Shown one piece after another: positions 25,971 through 34,870 of a DNA stretch of 64,000 nt. The translations under genes and the position numbers were made by a program. Within the stretch, counting starts at the first letter, position 1. Each line of letters starts with the position of its first letter. The stretch comes from Ciceribacter lividus (GTDB lineage Bacteria; Pseudomonadota; Alphaproteobacteria; Rhizobiales; Rhizobiaceae), in assembly GCF_003337715.1 (NCBI RefSeq), contig NZ_QPIX01000008.1:186001-250000 (forward strand), in the 5' to 3' direction. Below the pieces are notes generated by a model. The model had not been told where the DNA came from. It ran no database searches and was given only the letters and a program-made list of their open reading frames with translations.

Positions 25971-26519
25971 GTCCGTTCCCTCTTCATTGCGGCATTTGTT
26001 TCGCAGCGGGGTACCGCCTGGACCCGCTGCCCTGCACGCGCACAGACTAAAACTCTCGGCTCGTCTGCAGCCGCGGGTCGCGTTTTGCGGGTGACCAGTG
26101 CACCGCCATTGACAGGAGGTTTCAAGAAAATGGCGTCGGTCACAGACGACCGCGCATGTGGCTTGCGGGATGAGCGCCAGGTCCGGCACATTTCCCGGTC
26201 GAGGCGTACATACGCCGACCGGGAGAGGGGATATATCTGCTCAACGCTTGCCTGTTCCAGATAAGGAGCTCCGGAAATAGGAAATCCCAGGCGGTCCGCC
26301 ACCGGGTCGGTAGCAGCAGGACCCAAGATCCTGCCCCAGAGACTTCATCGTATTCGAAATCCCGATTTGTCGATTGCGTCTGATCGTCGTTTGAGGGGTG
26401 GAACTGCGACGCCCTCTCCCCCGAAGAAGCCGGAGGTACCAGCCTGCATTCGCGCTGATCGCGCGGGCTGTTCGAGCGTCAGCCAAGCTCGCCGCCGGTC
26501 CACAACCGCGCAGCGCCCG
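25971..26519. other. Intergenic region upstream of the betaine pseudogene
   Basis: About 550 bases with no convincing gene. It should contain the former promoter of the binding-protein gene and the end of the tetR transcription unit. No clear palindrome or terminator was recognised. Confidence 0.45.
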
Positions 26520-27164
26520 TCAGAGCAGCCGACGCATCAGAACGGCCAACTGCGTGAACAGTTGCTGGTCGCCACTTGAGGACGGCATCAGCCGCCGAAA
26601 GAAGCTCTGCGTCGAGATGACAGCGCCGATCATGGACATTGCCGCAATCAGCGAGAGGCCCATATCGACGTCCGCGGGGCCCTCATCCGGTCCCCGGATC
26701 GTCCTGACGCACCCGAGGAGCAGATCAAAAACGGGGCGGGCGAGCCGCTCTTCGATCAGCGCTTTTCGCTCGCTGTCCGCGTTCGTCATGATTTCGCTGA
26801 TCAGGAGCTGCGCGAAGAGCGGGCGGGCGCCGACGAGATCGACCATCTCCCTGCAGAGACGCTCCATCTGTTCATTCGGCGGAAGTCCGCGGCAGAGTTC
26901 CTGCGACTCACGGATGCGGGTGATGGCCTCCTCTGCGACGGCATCGACCACTGCCGTCCAAAGCCCCAGTTTCGAGCCATAGCGGTAGGAAATCAGCGCG
27001 ACATCGACGCCGGCCTGTCCGGCGATCTTTCTGAGCGACGCGCGTTCGAAACCCCATTCCGCGAAATTGGCGACCGCAGCGTCGAACAGCGCATCAACGT
27101 CCAGTTCCTTGCCCTTCTTCGGCCGACCGCGCCTGCGTTCCGAAGGTTTCTGCCCGTCTGTCAA
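26520..27164 (-). CDS. TetR-family repressor of the RND efflux operon, TTG start
   Basis: A 214-residue TetR protein. The helix-turn-helix is RASLRKIAGQAGVDVALISY and the N-terminus is strongly basic (PSERRRGRPKKGKE). The C-terminal ligand domain resembles the CecR/TetR_C_24 group (LLISEIMTNADSERKALIEE). The frame opens at 27221, but the best start is TTG 27164, six bases after AGGAGAG; this frees the divergent promoter. It is divergent from two membrane fusion proteins and an RND pump, which it presumably represses. Confidence 0.85.
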   Translation of the reverse strand: MTDGQKPSERRRGRPKKGKELDVDALFDAAVANFAEWGFERASLRKIAGQAGVDVALISYRYGSKLGLWTAVVDAVAEEAITRIRESQELCRGLPPNEQMERLCREMVDLVGARPLFAQLLISEIMTNADSERKALIEERLARPVFDLLLGCVRTIRGPDEGPADVDMGLSLIAAMSMIGAVISTQSFFRRLMPSSSGDQQLFTQLAVLMRRLL

Positions 27165-27211
27165 TGCTCTCTCCTCTTGATACTTGACAAGGATAGCGCA
27201 TTCACGGATGA

Positions 27212-27231
27212 TATTCAACACATGATGAATA
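27212..27231. promoter_or_regulatory. Candidate TetR operator for the efflux operon
   Basis: TATTCA-ACACATGA-TGAATA (27212-27231) is a perfect 6-base inverted repeat in the gap between the divergent tetR and efflux genes. A TTGACA hexamer for the efflux direction lies just upstream at 27184-27189. Confidence 0.6.
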
Positions 27232-27269
27232 AAATATCCTTCACCCCCAAGTCCTCCCGGGAAACAGAC

Positions 27270-28397
27270 ATGCCACAGACGTCACCCAAGGCGCCGGAAC
27301 GCGCCAGATGGCACCGTAGATTCGCAGCGGCACCGATCCTCGCCGCGCTCTCGGTTCTTGCGCTCACCGCCTGCGACGCAAAAGACAAGCAGACGGCGAC
27401 CAATGCCTCCCATGTGAGGGTCGAGGCCGCGGCGATGACGAGTGATGTCGTCCGCGCTTCGGCGACGGGCGAGATCAAGGCGCGCGTCGAAAGCGACCTC
27501 TCCTTCAAGATCAGCGGCCGCGTCATCTCGCGCACCGCCGGCGTCGGTGACCATGTAAGAGCTGGCCAGGTGCTGGCGACGCTCGATCCAACCGAGCAGA
27601 AGGCCGATCTGGAGTCGGCGCAGGCAGCAGTCGCTTCGCAGGAGGCCACGCTGCGCATGACAAGCTCGGTTCTCGCCCGCCGCAAGGCGTTGACCCGGAC
27701 CGGTGCCATGTCACAGCAGAATCTCGACAGCGCCCTGCAGGAGTACCAATCTGCGGAGAAGGACCTGGTTGCTGCGCGTGCCGAGCTCGAGACCGCGATG
27801 GAGGCCCTGCAGCAGACCGAGTTGCGCGCCGACGCCGATGGCACCATCACTGCCCGGGACGTCGAGGTCGGCCAAGTGGTCCAGGCCTCCACCACCGTCT
27901 TCACTTTGGCGCACGACGGCGAGTACGATGCCGTCTTCAACGTGCAGGAGACGGCCCTCAGTGGCAAGACGGCGCCGCTCTCACTCGAGGTCGCGCTTGT
28001 CTCGAACCCGACGGTCAGGGCACTCGCGAGGCCGCGCGAGGTCAGTCCCGCTCTCGACACCTCGCTCGGCACGGTACGCGTGAAGCTTTCCATCATCGAT
28101 CCACCGCCGGAAATGACACTCGGCTCGGCCATTATCGCCGATGTGGTCCTGGACCGGCGGGAGCGCGTTTCCATTCCGTGGCAATCGATGTTCTCCAAGG
28201 CAGGCAGGCCGGCGGTCTGGGTCGTGGATCCGGAGACGAAGACCGCCCGGATGAAGCCGGTCGTCATCGAGCGGTATGATGCCTCGAAGGTCGTGCTCGC
28301 CGACGGTCTGCAAGACGGCGAACTGATCGTTGTCGACGGCGGCCAGTTCCTCCGCGAAAACCAGCCCGTTTCCTATTCCGAGGATCAGACCCGATGA
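27270..28397 (+). CDS. RND efflux membrane fusion protein, first adaptor
   Basis: A 375-residue HlyD/AcrA-type periplasmic adaptor. Residues 15-40 are a lipoprotein signal (AAPILAALSVLALTAC, lipobox LTAC). A coiled-coil hairpin (QKADLESAQAAVASQEATL and EYQSAEKDLVAARAEL) is flanked by the two halves of a lipoyl domain (GDHVRAGQVLATLDP and LRADADGTITARDVEVGQVV). The start is set at ATG 27270, although earlier in-frame codons exist; these would place the operator inside the gene. It overlaps the second adaptor gene by ATGA. Confidence 0.9.
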   Translation: MPQTSPKAPERARWHRRFAAAPILAALSVLALTACDAKDKQTATNASHVRVEAAAMTSDVVRASATGEIKARVESDLSFKISGRVISRTAGVGDHVRAGQVLATLDPTEQKADLESAQAAVASQEATLRMTSSVLARRKALTRTGAMSQQNLDSALQEYQSAEKDLVAARAELETAMEALQQTELRADADGTITARDVEVGQVVQASTTVFTLAHDGEYDAVFNVQETALSGKTAPLSLEVALVSNPTVRALARPREVSPALDTSLGTVRVKLSIIDPPPEMTLGSAIIADVVLDRRERVSIPWQSMFSKAGRPAVWVVDPETKTARMKPVVIERYDASKVVLADGLQDGELIVVDGGQFLRENQPVSYSEDQTR

Positions 28398-29467
28398 CAC
28401 TCAAGTTCCTCCTCCCTCTCATTCTGTTGTCGGCCGGCCTCAGCGCTTGCTCGGATGAAAAGGCGGCCGAGGCGCCGGTGCGCCCCGTGCTCTCCATGCT
28501 GGCCAAGCCGCGCGAGGCAACCGCCTTCGGCTTTGCCGGAACGGTCGAGGCGAAGTTCAGTACGGATCTCGGTTTCCAGGTCTTGGGCCGCATCGTCTCG
28601 CGCGACGTCAGCATCGGCGATCTCGTGCACAAGGGGCAGGAACTCGCCCGCGTGGATGCCACCAGCCTCGAGCTGGCTGTCAAGCAGGCGGAGGCCGACA
28701 TCGCCTCCTCCGATGCCAAGCTTGATCTGGCCCGCGTGAACGAGCAGCGCCAACTGACGCTCCTTGCCTCCAACGCCACGACGCGAGAACAGCTTGAAGA
28801 GGCTGTCCAGTCACGCGAGGCAGCGGAAGCAACCATGCAGCAGTTGCGGGCCAGCCTGACGAAGGCACGTGAACAGTTGGACTATGCCGTCCTGAACGCC
28901 GAATCCGACGGGGTCGTTTCGTCTCTCTCGGCCGAAGTCGGACAGGTGGTGACGGCAGGCCAGACCGTACTGACGATCGCGCGCCTGGAGGCACGCGATG
29001 CCGTGGTGGACATTCCCGACAGCTACAACCAGTTGACCGCAATCGGCACCCCCTTCGAGGTGATCCTGCAGGCCAACCCGGAGGTGAAGGTCACGGGCAC
29101 GGTGCGCGAGGTATCACCGCAGGCGGACGCGGCCACACGCAGCCGCCGCACCAAGATCGCGCTGGAGAGCCCACCGGACAGCTTTCGGCTCGGAAGTACG
29201 ATCACTGCAACACCTGTCGCGCCGAGCGAAGGCCACCTCTGGCTGCCGGAAACTGCGATCGGTGGCAATGACGGCGACCGTTTCGTCTGGGTAGTCGATC
29301 CGGCCGCCAGGAAGGTTCAGCGCCGCACCGTCACGACCCGGCCATCCGCTGCCGGCGGTGTCGACGTTCTCAGCGGCCTTAGCGAAGGAGAGCGTGTCGT
29401 GACGGCGGGTGTCAATTCACTCGCCGATGATCAACCTGTCAGAATTCCAGACGAGATGCCGCAATGA
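28394..29467 (+). CDS. RND efflux membrane fusion protein, second adaptor
   Basis: A 357-residue adaptor with a lipoprotein signal (LLPLILLSAGLSAC). The lipoyl halves (GDLVHKGQELARVDA and AESDGVVSSLSAEVGQVV) enclose a hairpin that includes EQRQLTLLASNATTREQLEEA, and a beta-barrel follows (VILQANPEVKVTGTVREVSP). It is clearly related to but distinct from the first adaptor. Two consecutive adaptors before one pump are unusual and recall TriABC of Pseudomonas, where both adaptors are needed. It overlaps the pump gene by ATGA. Confidence 0.9.
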   Translation: MTLKFLLPLILLSAGLSACSDEKAAEAPVRPVLSMLAKPREATAFGFAGTVEAKFSTDLGFQVLGRIVSRDVSIGDLVHKGQELARVDATSLELAVKQAEADIASSDAKLDLARVNEQRQLTLLASNATTREQLEEAVQSREAAEATMQQLRASLTKAREQLDYAVLNAESDGVVSSLSAEVGQVVTAGQTVLTIARLEARDAVVDIPDSYNQLTAIGTPFEVILQANPEVKVTGTVREVSPQADAATRSRRTKIALESPPDSFRLGSTITATPVAPSEGHLWLPETAIGGNDGDRFVWVVDPAARKVQRRTVTTRPSAAGGVDVLSGLSEGERVVTAGVNSLADDQPVRIPDEMPQ

Positions 29468-32400
29468 ACACGAAATTCAATCTTTCCGAATGGGCGCTCC
29501 AGCACAAGTCGCTCGTCTGGTATTTCATGATCCTCGCCAGTGTCGCGGGCATCCTGTCCTACATCAATCTCGGTCGCGAGGAGGATCCGGACTTTACCAT
29601 CAAGACCATGTTGATCCAGGCCTCCTGGCCTGGCGCCTCCGTGGACGAGATGACGAGCCAGGTCACCGACCGGATCGAGAAGAAGCTGCAGGAACTTGAA
29701 TCGCTCGACTACACGAAGAGCATCAACACGCCCGGGCAGGCGACGATCTACGTCAACCTGCGGGAAAACACCAAGGCCAAGGACGTGAAGCCGACCTGGG
29801 TCAAGGTCCGCAACATGATCGGTGACATCACGCCCAACCTGCCTCAGGGTGTCCAGGGTCCCTATTTCGTCGACAGTTTCGGAGATGTCTACGGCAATAT
29901 CTACGCCTTCACTGCCGATGGGCTGAGCCAGCGCCAGCTGCGTGATTATCTCGAGGCTGCCCGCCAGGAGATCCTGTCCGTGCCGAATGTCGGCAAGGTG
30001 GACCTGATCGGTGCGCAGGACGAGGTCGTCTATCTCGAATTCTCGACCAAGCAGATGGCGGCACTCGGCCTCAGCCAGAGTGACATCATCGATACGCTTC
30101 AGAACCAGAACGCCGTCGTCGCCTCCGGCACGTTGCGCACCGGTGCCGAAAGCATCAACCTGCGCGTCTCCGGCCAGTTCGCCACCGAAGATGCGCTGCG
30201 TGACATCAACCTGCGCGTCAACGACCGCTTCTTCCGATTGAGCGACGTCGCCAAGATCACGCGCGGCTATTCCGATCCCGAGCAGCCGCTTTTCCGTGTC
30301 AACGGCAAGCCCGCCATCGGACTGGCGATCGGGATGAAGCCCGGCGCCAACCTGCTGAACTTCGGCGCGGCGCTGTCGGAGAAGATGGACAAGGTCGTCG
30401 CCGGCATGCCCATCGGTATCGGCGTGCATCACGTGGCAGACCAGGCAGTCGTCGTTGACGAGGCCGTCGGCGGATTCACCAAGGCCCTTTTCGAAGCCAT
30501 CGCCATCGTTCTCGTCGTCAGCTTCGTCAGCCTTGGCATGCGCGCCGGCCTGGTCGTCGCCGTCTCGATCCCGCTGGTTCTGGCGATCACCTTCGTCTTC
30601 ATGGGATATCTCGGCATCTCGCTGCAGCGTATTTCCCTCGGTGCACTCATCATCGCGCTCGGCCTGCTGGTGGATGACGCCATGATCGCGATTGAGATGA
30701 TGGTGTCCAAGCTGGAGCACGGACAACCCCTGTCCAAGGCGGCAACGGCCGTGTGGACCTCGACCGCCTTTCCGATGCTCACCGGCACGCTCGTGACCGT
30801 CGCAAGCTTCATACCCGTCGGCCTCAACGACAGTGCGGCGGGTGAATTCACCTTCTCGCTCTTTGTGGTCATCGCGATCTCGCTGATCGTCTCGTGGATC
30901 GTCGCGGTCTTGTTTGCCCCCCTGCTCGGCGTGTTGATGCTGCCGAAGACGATGAAGGCGCATCACGAACAGAAGAGCCTGCTGGCGCGCGTGTTTTCCA
31001 GGATTCTCGCCGCCTGCATGCATTGGCCCAAGACAACGATCCTGGCCACCGTGGCGATGTTCGGTCTTTCCGTCGGCGGCATGGGCTTCGTACAACAGCA
31101 GTTCTTCCCGGCCTCCGACCGGGCTGAGCTGATTATCGACTGGACGGCCCGCCAGAACTATACCATCGCCCAGACCAAGGCGGATATGGATGCCTTCGAG
31201 GCCAAGCATATCGCCGGCGACCCCGACGTCGACCATTGGACCTCCTATGTCGGGCAAGGCGCCAAGCGCTTTGTGCTTTCGTTCGACGTCCAGCCTTCGA
31301 CGAACAATTTCGGACAAATGGTCGTCGTCGCGAAGGATATCGACGCGCGTGACCGCCTGATGGCCAAGCTGAAGACCGCCGCCGAAGAGGAATATCCGGG
31401 AACGGACGTCTTCGTGAAGCAGATGGAACTCGGGCCCCCGGTCGGTCGTCCCGTCCAGTATCGCGTGGGTGGCCCCGACCCGCAGATGGTGCGCACCTAT
31501 GCCCAGGAATTGGCCGGCATCATGGGCCAGGACCCGCGCCTCACCAGTATCGTCTTCGACTGGAACGAGCCGGCCCGCGTAGTGAAGGTGGATGTCCTGC
31601 AGGACAAGGCCCGCCAGCTCGGCGTCAGCTCGTCCGACATCGCGACGTCGCTCAACAACATAACGGGCGGCTCGACCATCACCCAGATCCGCGACAGCAT
31701 CTATCTGGTCAATGTGGTGGCTCGCGCCACGAAGGATGAGCGGGAGTCGATCGAAACGCTGCGCAACCTGCAACTGCCCGGCAGCAACGGCCAATCGGTT
31801 CCGCTCGCCTCGATCGCCAATTTCCGCTACGAACTGGAGCAACCGGTGATCTGGCGCCGTGACCGCATTCCGACGATCACGGTCAAGGCCGCGATTACCG
31901 ACGAAACCCAGCCGGCCACCATCGACCAGCAACTGAAGCCCTCCATCGACGCCTTCGCGGCCAAGCTACCGAGCGGCTACAGCGTGGAAACCGGCGGCAC
32001 CGTCGAAAGCAGCGCGAAGAGCCAGGCGCCAATCGTCGCCGTCGTCCCGCTGATGCTGCTCACGATGGCGACGATCCTGATGTTCCAGCTGCAAAGCTTC
32101 CAGCGTCTGTTGATGGTGGTGATCGTCGCCCCTCTCGGCCTGATCGGCGTGGTGGGCGCGCTGCTGCCGAGCGGTGCACCCCTGGGGTTCGTCGCGATCC
32201 TCGGCGTGCTGGCACTGATCGGCATTCTGATCCGCAACTCGGTCATTCTGGTGGTCGAGATCGACACGCTGCGCAAATCCGGCAGGCATGCCTGGGACGC
32301 AGTCCGCGAGGCCGCCGAGCACCGCATGCGTCCGATCATGCTGACGGCGGCCGCCGCCTCTCTCGCGCTCATCCCGATTGCCCGCGAGATCTTCTGGGGC

Positions 32401-32532
32401 CCGATGGCCTACGCGATGATGGGCGGCATCATCGTCGGGACGGTGCTGACGCTGCTCTTCCTGCCGGCGCTCTATGTCGTCTGGTTCCGCATTCGCAAGC
32501 CCGACGAGGCGACCGGCGAGGTCACCCTGTGA
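29464..32532 (+). CDS. RND-family efflux pump
   Basis: A 1022-residue inner-membrane proton antiporter of the AcrB/HAE1 type with two repeats of six helices and large periplasmic loops. The proton relay aspartates are in ALGLLVDDAMIAIEMM in helix 4, and helix 1 is followed by GREEDPDFTIKTMLIQASWP, typical of the TriC/VexF-like group. The C-terminal half shows GILIRNSVILVVEID. No outer membrane channel gene follows, so the pump must borrow one. A perfect hairpin ends the operon 5 bases after the stop. Confidence 0.94.
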   Translation: MNTKFNLSEWALQHKSLVWYFMILASVAGILSYINLGREEDPDFTIKTMLIQASWPGASVDEMTSQVTDRIEKKLQELESLDYTKSINTPGQATIYVNLRENTKAKDVKPTWVKVRNMIGDITPNLPQGVQGPYFVDSFGDVYGNIYAFTADGLSQRQLRDYLEAARQEILSVPNVGKVDLIGAQDEVVYLEFSTKQMAALGLSQSDIIDTLQNQNAVVASGTLRTGAESINLRVSGQFATEDALRDINLRVNDRFFRLSDVAKITRGYSDPEQPLFRVNGKPAIGLAIGMKPGANLLNFGAALSEKMDKVVAGMPIGIGVHHVADQAVVVDEAVGGFTKALFEAIAIVLVVSFVSLGMRAGLVVAVSIPLVLAITFVFMGYLGISLQRISLGALIIALGLLVDDAMIAIEMMVSKLEHGQPLSKAATAVWTSTAFPMLTGTLVTVASFIPVGLNDSAAGEFTFSLFVVIAISLIVSWIVAVLFAPLLGVLMLPKTMKAHHEQKSLLARVFSRILAACMHWPKTTILATVAMFGLSVGGMGFVQQQFFPASDRAELIIDWTARQNYTIAQTKADMDAFEAKHIAGDPDVDHWTSYVGQGAKRFVLSFDVQPSTNNFGQMVVVAKDIDARDRLMAKLKTAAEEEYPGTDVFVKQMELGPPVGRPVQYRVGGPDPQMVRTYAQELAGIMGQDPRLTSIVFDWNEPARVVKVDVLQDKARQLGVSSSDIATSLNNITGGSTITQIRDSIYLVNVVARATKDERESIETLRNLQLPGSNGQSVPLASIANFRYELEQPVIWRRDRIPTITVKAAITDETQPATIDQQLKPSIDAFAAKLPSGYSVETGGTVESSAKSQAPIVAVVPLMLLTMATILMFQLQSFQRLLMVVIVAPLGLIGVVGALLPSGAPLGFVAILGVLALIGILIRNSVILVVEIDTLRKSGRHAWDAVREAAEHRMRPIMLTAAAASLALIPIAREIFWGPMAYAMMGGIIVGTVLTLLFLPALYVVWFRIRKPDEATGEVTL

Positions 32533-32536
32533 GAGG

Positions 32537-32559
32537 ACGCCCGGGTACGACCCGGGCGT
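32537..32559 (+). terminator. Hairpin terminator after the RND operon
   Basis: ACGCCCGGGT-ACG-ACCCGGGCGT is a perfect 10-base-pair stem with a 3-base loop, starting five bases after the pump stop codon. The following sequence (TCCGTATTCCT) is only moderately T-rich, so termination may be partial. Confidence 0.8.
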
Positions 32560-32611
32560 TCCGTATTCCTGTACCCCACACAAAACCCGCACCCCGCGAA
32601 AAGGCCCGCAG

Positions 32612-33766
32612 ATGCTAAGTTTCCGCCCCGAAGCCTGGCGACTCCTTTTGGTCGTGACATTGATGCTGCTGGTCACGGGATGCGTCTCCCGTCCTTCGGA
32701 GGAAGTCCTGACGCCACGCGTGCTCAAGCAGCCGCTGGCGCAAGAAGTCACGGTCCTTGCTGCGACAAACCGGAAATTGAGGTCAAAGGACGACGGTCCA
32801 CTGGGCCGAAGATCAGACAAGCTGAGCTTTGAGCGGTATCGGTTTTCGGTTCCCGCGAACCGACCCGCCGCCAGCCTCGTTTATCCCACGGTTCCCGCCG
32901 ATCCGCGACGACAATTCGTCGTCACGGATCACCGTGATCTGACACCGTCGCAGTTCTCGGCCGAGATCGAGCGCACCGTTGACGACGACGGGACTGTTGC
33001 CGTCTTTGTGCATGGTTACAACTACAGCCATCAGGAGGCGCTTTTTCGTACCGCCCAGCTTGGCGCCGACGCCGAGACGCTACCACCGCCGATTCTTTTC
33101 TCCTGGCCGTCGCAGGCAAGCCTCACCGGCTATGTCGCAGACAAGGACGAAGCACTGGCTTCACGGACGGAGCTCACCAGGTTGCTCGTCCTGATCAGTC
33201 GCACGCGTGGCGTCAAACACATCGTTCTCTTTGCCCACAGCATGGGATCATTGCTGGCCATCGAGGCGGTGCGCCAGCTGGAACTCGAGAACCAGTCGAG
33301 CACCACCCGAAAACTCGATATCGTTCTGGCAGCGGCAGATATCGACGTTGATCTCTTCCTTTCCCAGTTGAACGACATCGGCCGGCTGCCTCGCCCCATT
33401 ACCCTGCTGGTCTCGAAACAGGACAGGGTACTCGGCGTATCGAGCTTTCTCGGTCGCGAGCGTCCGCGGGTCGGGATGTCCGATGTCGACGATGCAAGAG
33501 TCGTCGCGGTGGCAGAAGCTCATAACCTTCGGCTGGTCGACATCACCGGCATCAGTGACAATGACGGCCTCGGACACGACAGGTATGTGAATCTCGCCAA
33601 ATCCGCCGGCGAGATCAAGAGAGAGTACGAGTCGCACTCCGAAACTGCGGACAACGCCGGCATCCTCGTCTTCGACGCCGTCGGTCATCTCCTCACGAGA
33701 CCTCCGAGCGCGACGGCAGCCCCCTATCTCGCCACCACCGAGGTGAATACCGCGACTTACCGCTGA
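32612..33766 (+). CDS. DUF900-type alpha/beta hydrolase lipoprotein
   Basis: A 384-residue protein with a lipoprotein signal (LLLVVTLMLLVTGC). It then shows VTVLAATNRKL and ELSFERYRFSVP-like sequences and the DUF900 hydrolase core: VAVFVHGYNYSHQEAL, ILFSWPSQA, the nucleophile elbow HSMGS (Ser), ADIDVDLF (acid region) and VSKQDRVLG. A C-terminal DNDGLGHDRY supplies the likely base histidine. The start at ATG 32612 was chosen because it directly precedes the signal peptide. It follows the efflux operon after a terminator. Substrate unknown. Confidence 0.82.
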   Translation: MLSFRPEAWRLLLVVTLMLLVTGCVSRPSEEVLTPRVLKQPLAQEVTVLAATNRKLRSKDDGPLGRRSDKLSFERYRFSVPANRPAASLVYPTVPADPRRQFVVTDHRDLTPSQFSAEIERTVDDDGTVAVFVHGYNYSHQEALFRTAQLGADAETLPPPILFSWPSQASLTGYVADKDEALASRTELTRLLVLISRTRGVKHIVLFAHSMGSLLAIEAVRQLELENQSSTTRKLDIVLAAADIDVDLFLSQLNDIGRLPRPITLLVSKQDRVLGVSSFLGRERPRVGMSDVDDARVVAVAEAHNLRLVDITGISDNDGLGHDRYVNLAKSAGEIKREYESHSETADNAGILVFDAVGHLLTRPPSATAAPYLATTEVNTATYR

Positions 33767-33940
33767 ATCTCGGGCCCTCGGAGCGGTGACTTGTCGTTGA
33801 CAAGGGGGCGAGATCGGATCGGACCCGCGCGCCCTACGACGTGCTTTCCGCTCCTGACTCGCCGCCTGCCGCCATCGGCTCCTTCGACCTGCTGACCGCC
33901 GTTCCGGTACTGGTCGAGACGCTCGTCCGCCCGGTCGGGC

Positions 33941-34843
33941 TCAGCGATTCAGGCCGCGGGCCAGATGGTGAATGTGCGCCGCGCCGATGCCGCAGCAGCC
34001 GCCGACCATGGTCGCGCCCGCCTCCGCCCAGTCACAGGCGAAGCGCAGATAGCGGTCGGAGGTCAGGTCCTGCCGCGTCTCGTTCAGCGACTCGTTGGCG
34101 GCCTCCTCGTCGGCCTCGGTCTCGAAGGCATTGGCATAGACGCCGATCTCCGTGTCGCTGCCGTTCCGCTCGAACACGGCGCGCGCCGTCCGCACGGCGG
34201 CCTCCATCACCTCCGGGCGGCTGCAATTGAAGAGAAGCGCCCGTGCACCGGACCCGACTGCCCATTCCGCGGCCGCTTCTACCGTCTCGCCGGAGCGGAG
34301 CCTCGGCACATCGCCGTCGCCCGAAGCATCGTCGGCGAGCGTGAAGGATATCCAGAAGGGCTTGCCGGTTGCGGCAACGGCGCGGCGCACCGCCTCGCCC
34401 TCGGCGATCAGGCTGAGGGTTTCGCCGAGCCACACGTCGACGAACGGTGCGAGCCCCTCGACCAGCACGCCGAGATAATCCTGCACGCGAGTGGGGTCGA
34501 AATTTTCGGGCTCATAAGAACCGAAGATCGGCGGCAACGAGCCTGCAACCGTCACGTCACGCTCCACGGCATCGGCCGCCTGCCGCGCAAGCTGTCCGGC
34601 AAGGCGGATGAGCGAAGGGCCTTCGGCGCGGAAGCGCTCCTCGCCGATATGGAAAGGCACCAGCGCGTAACTGTTGGTCGTCACCACATCCGCACCGGCG
34701 GCGATGAATTCCGCATGCACCTGCCGCACGATGTCCGGGCTTTCCATCAGGGCGAGCGCCGACCATTCCGGCTGGCGCAACGGAGCGCCGAGCCTGGCCA
34801 GTTCGCGGCTCATGCCGCCGTCGAGGATCAAGACATGTTTCAC
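33941..34843 (-). CDS. mmuM: Homocysteine S-methyltransferase family protein
   Basis: A 300-residue enzyme of the homocysteine S-methyltransferase barrel family, transferring a methyl group to homocysteine to make methionine. The zinc ligands are intact: Cys207 in LLFNCSRPE and Cys283/Cys284 in VGGCCGIG. The N-terminus LILDGGMSRELARLG and ADVVTTNSYALVP are the family's substrate-side motifs. Methyl donor could be S-methylmethionine or a betaine; sequence alone does not decide, so the mmuM symbol is tentative. It is last in a run with a PLP enzyme and an amino-acid transporter. Confidence 0.82.
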   Translation of the reverse strand: MKHVLILDGGMSRELARLGAPLRQPEWSALALMESPDIVRQVHAEFIAAGADVVTTNSYALVPFHIGEERFRAEGPSLIRLAGQLARQAADAVERDVTVAGSLPPIFGSYEPENFDPTRVQDYLGVLVEGLAPFVDVWLGETLSLIAEGEAVRRAVAATGKPFWISFTLADDASGDGDVPRLRSGETVEAAAEWAVGSGARALLFNCSRPEVMEAAVRTARAVFERNGSDTEIGVYANAFETEADEEAANESLNETRQDLTSDRYLRFACDWAEAGATMVGGCCGIGAAHIHHLARGLNR

Positions 34844-34870
34844 GGACAGGTTCCTTTTTCCATTAGGTCG

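Noticed and set aside
29431..31932. An 833-codon minus-strand frame opposite the RND pump gene
   Set aside because: It is an antisense shadow rich in Asp, Arg and Gly; the pump gene carries all family motifs.
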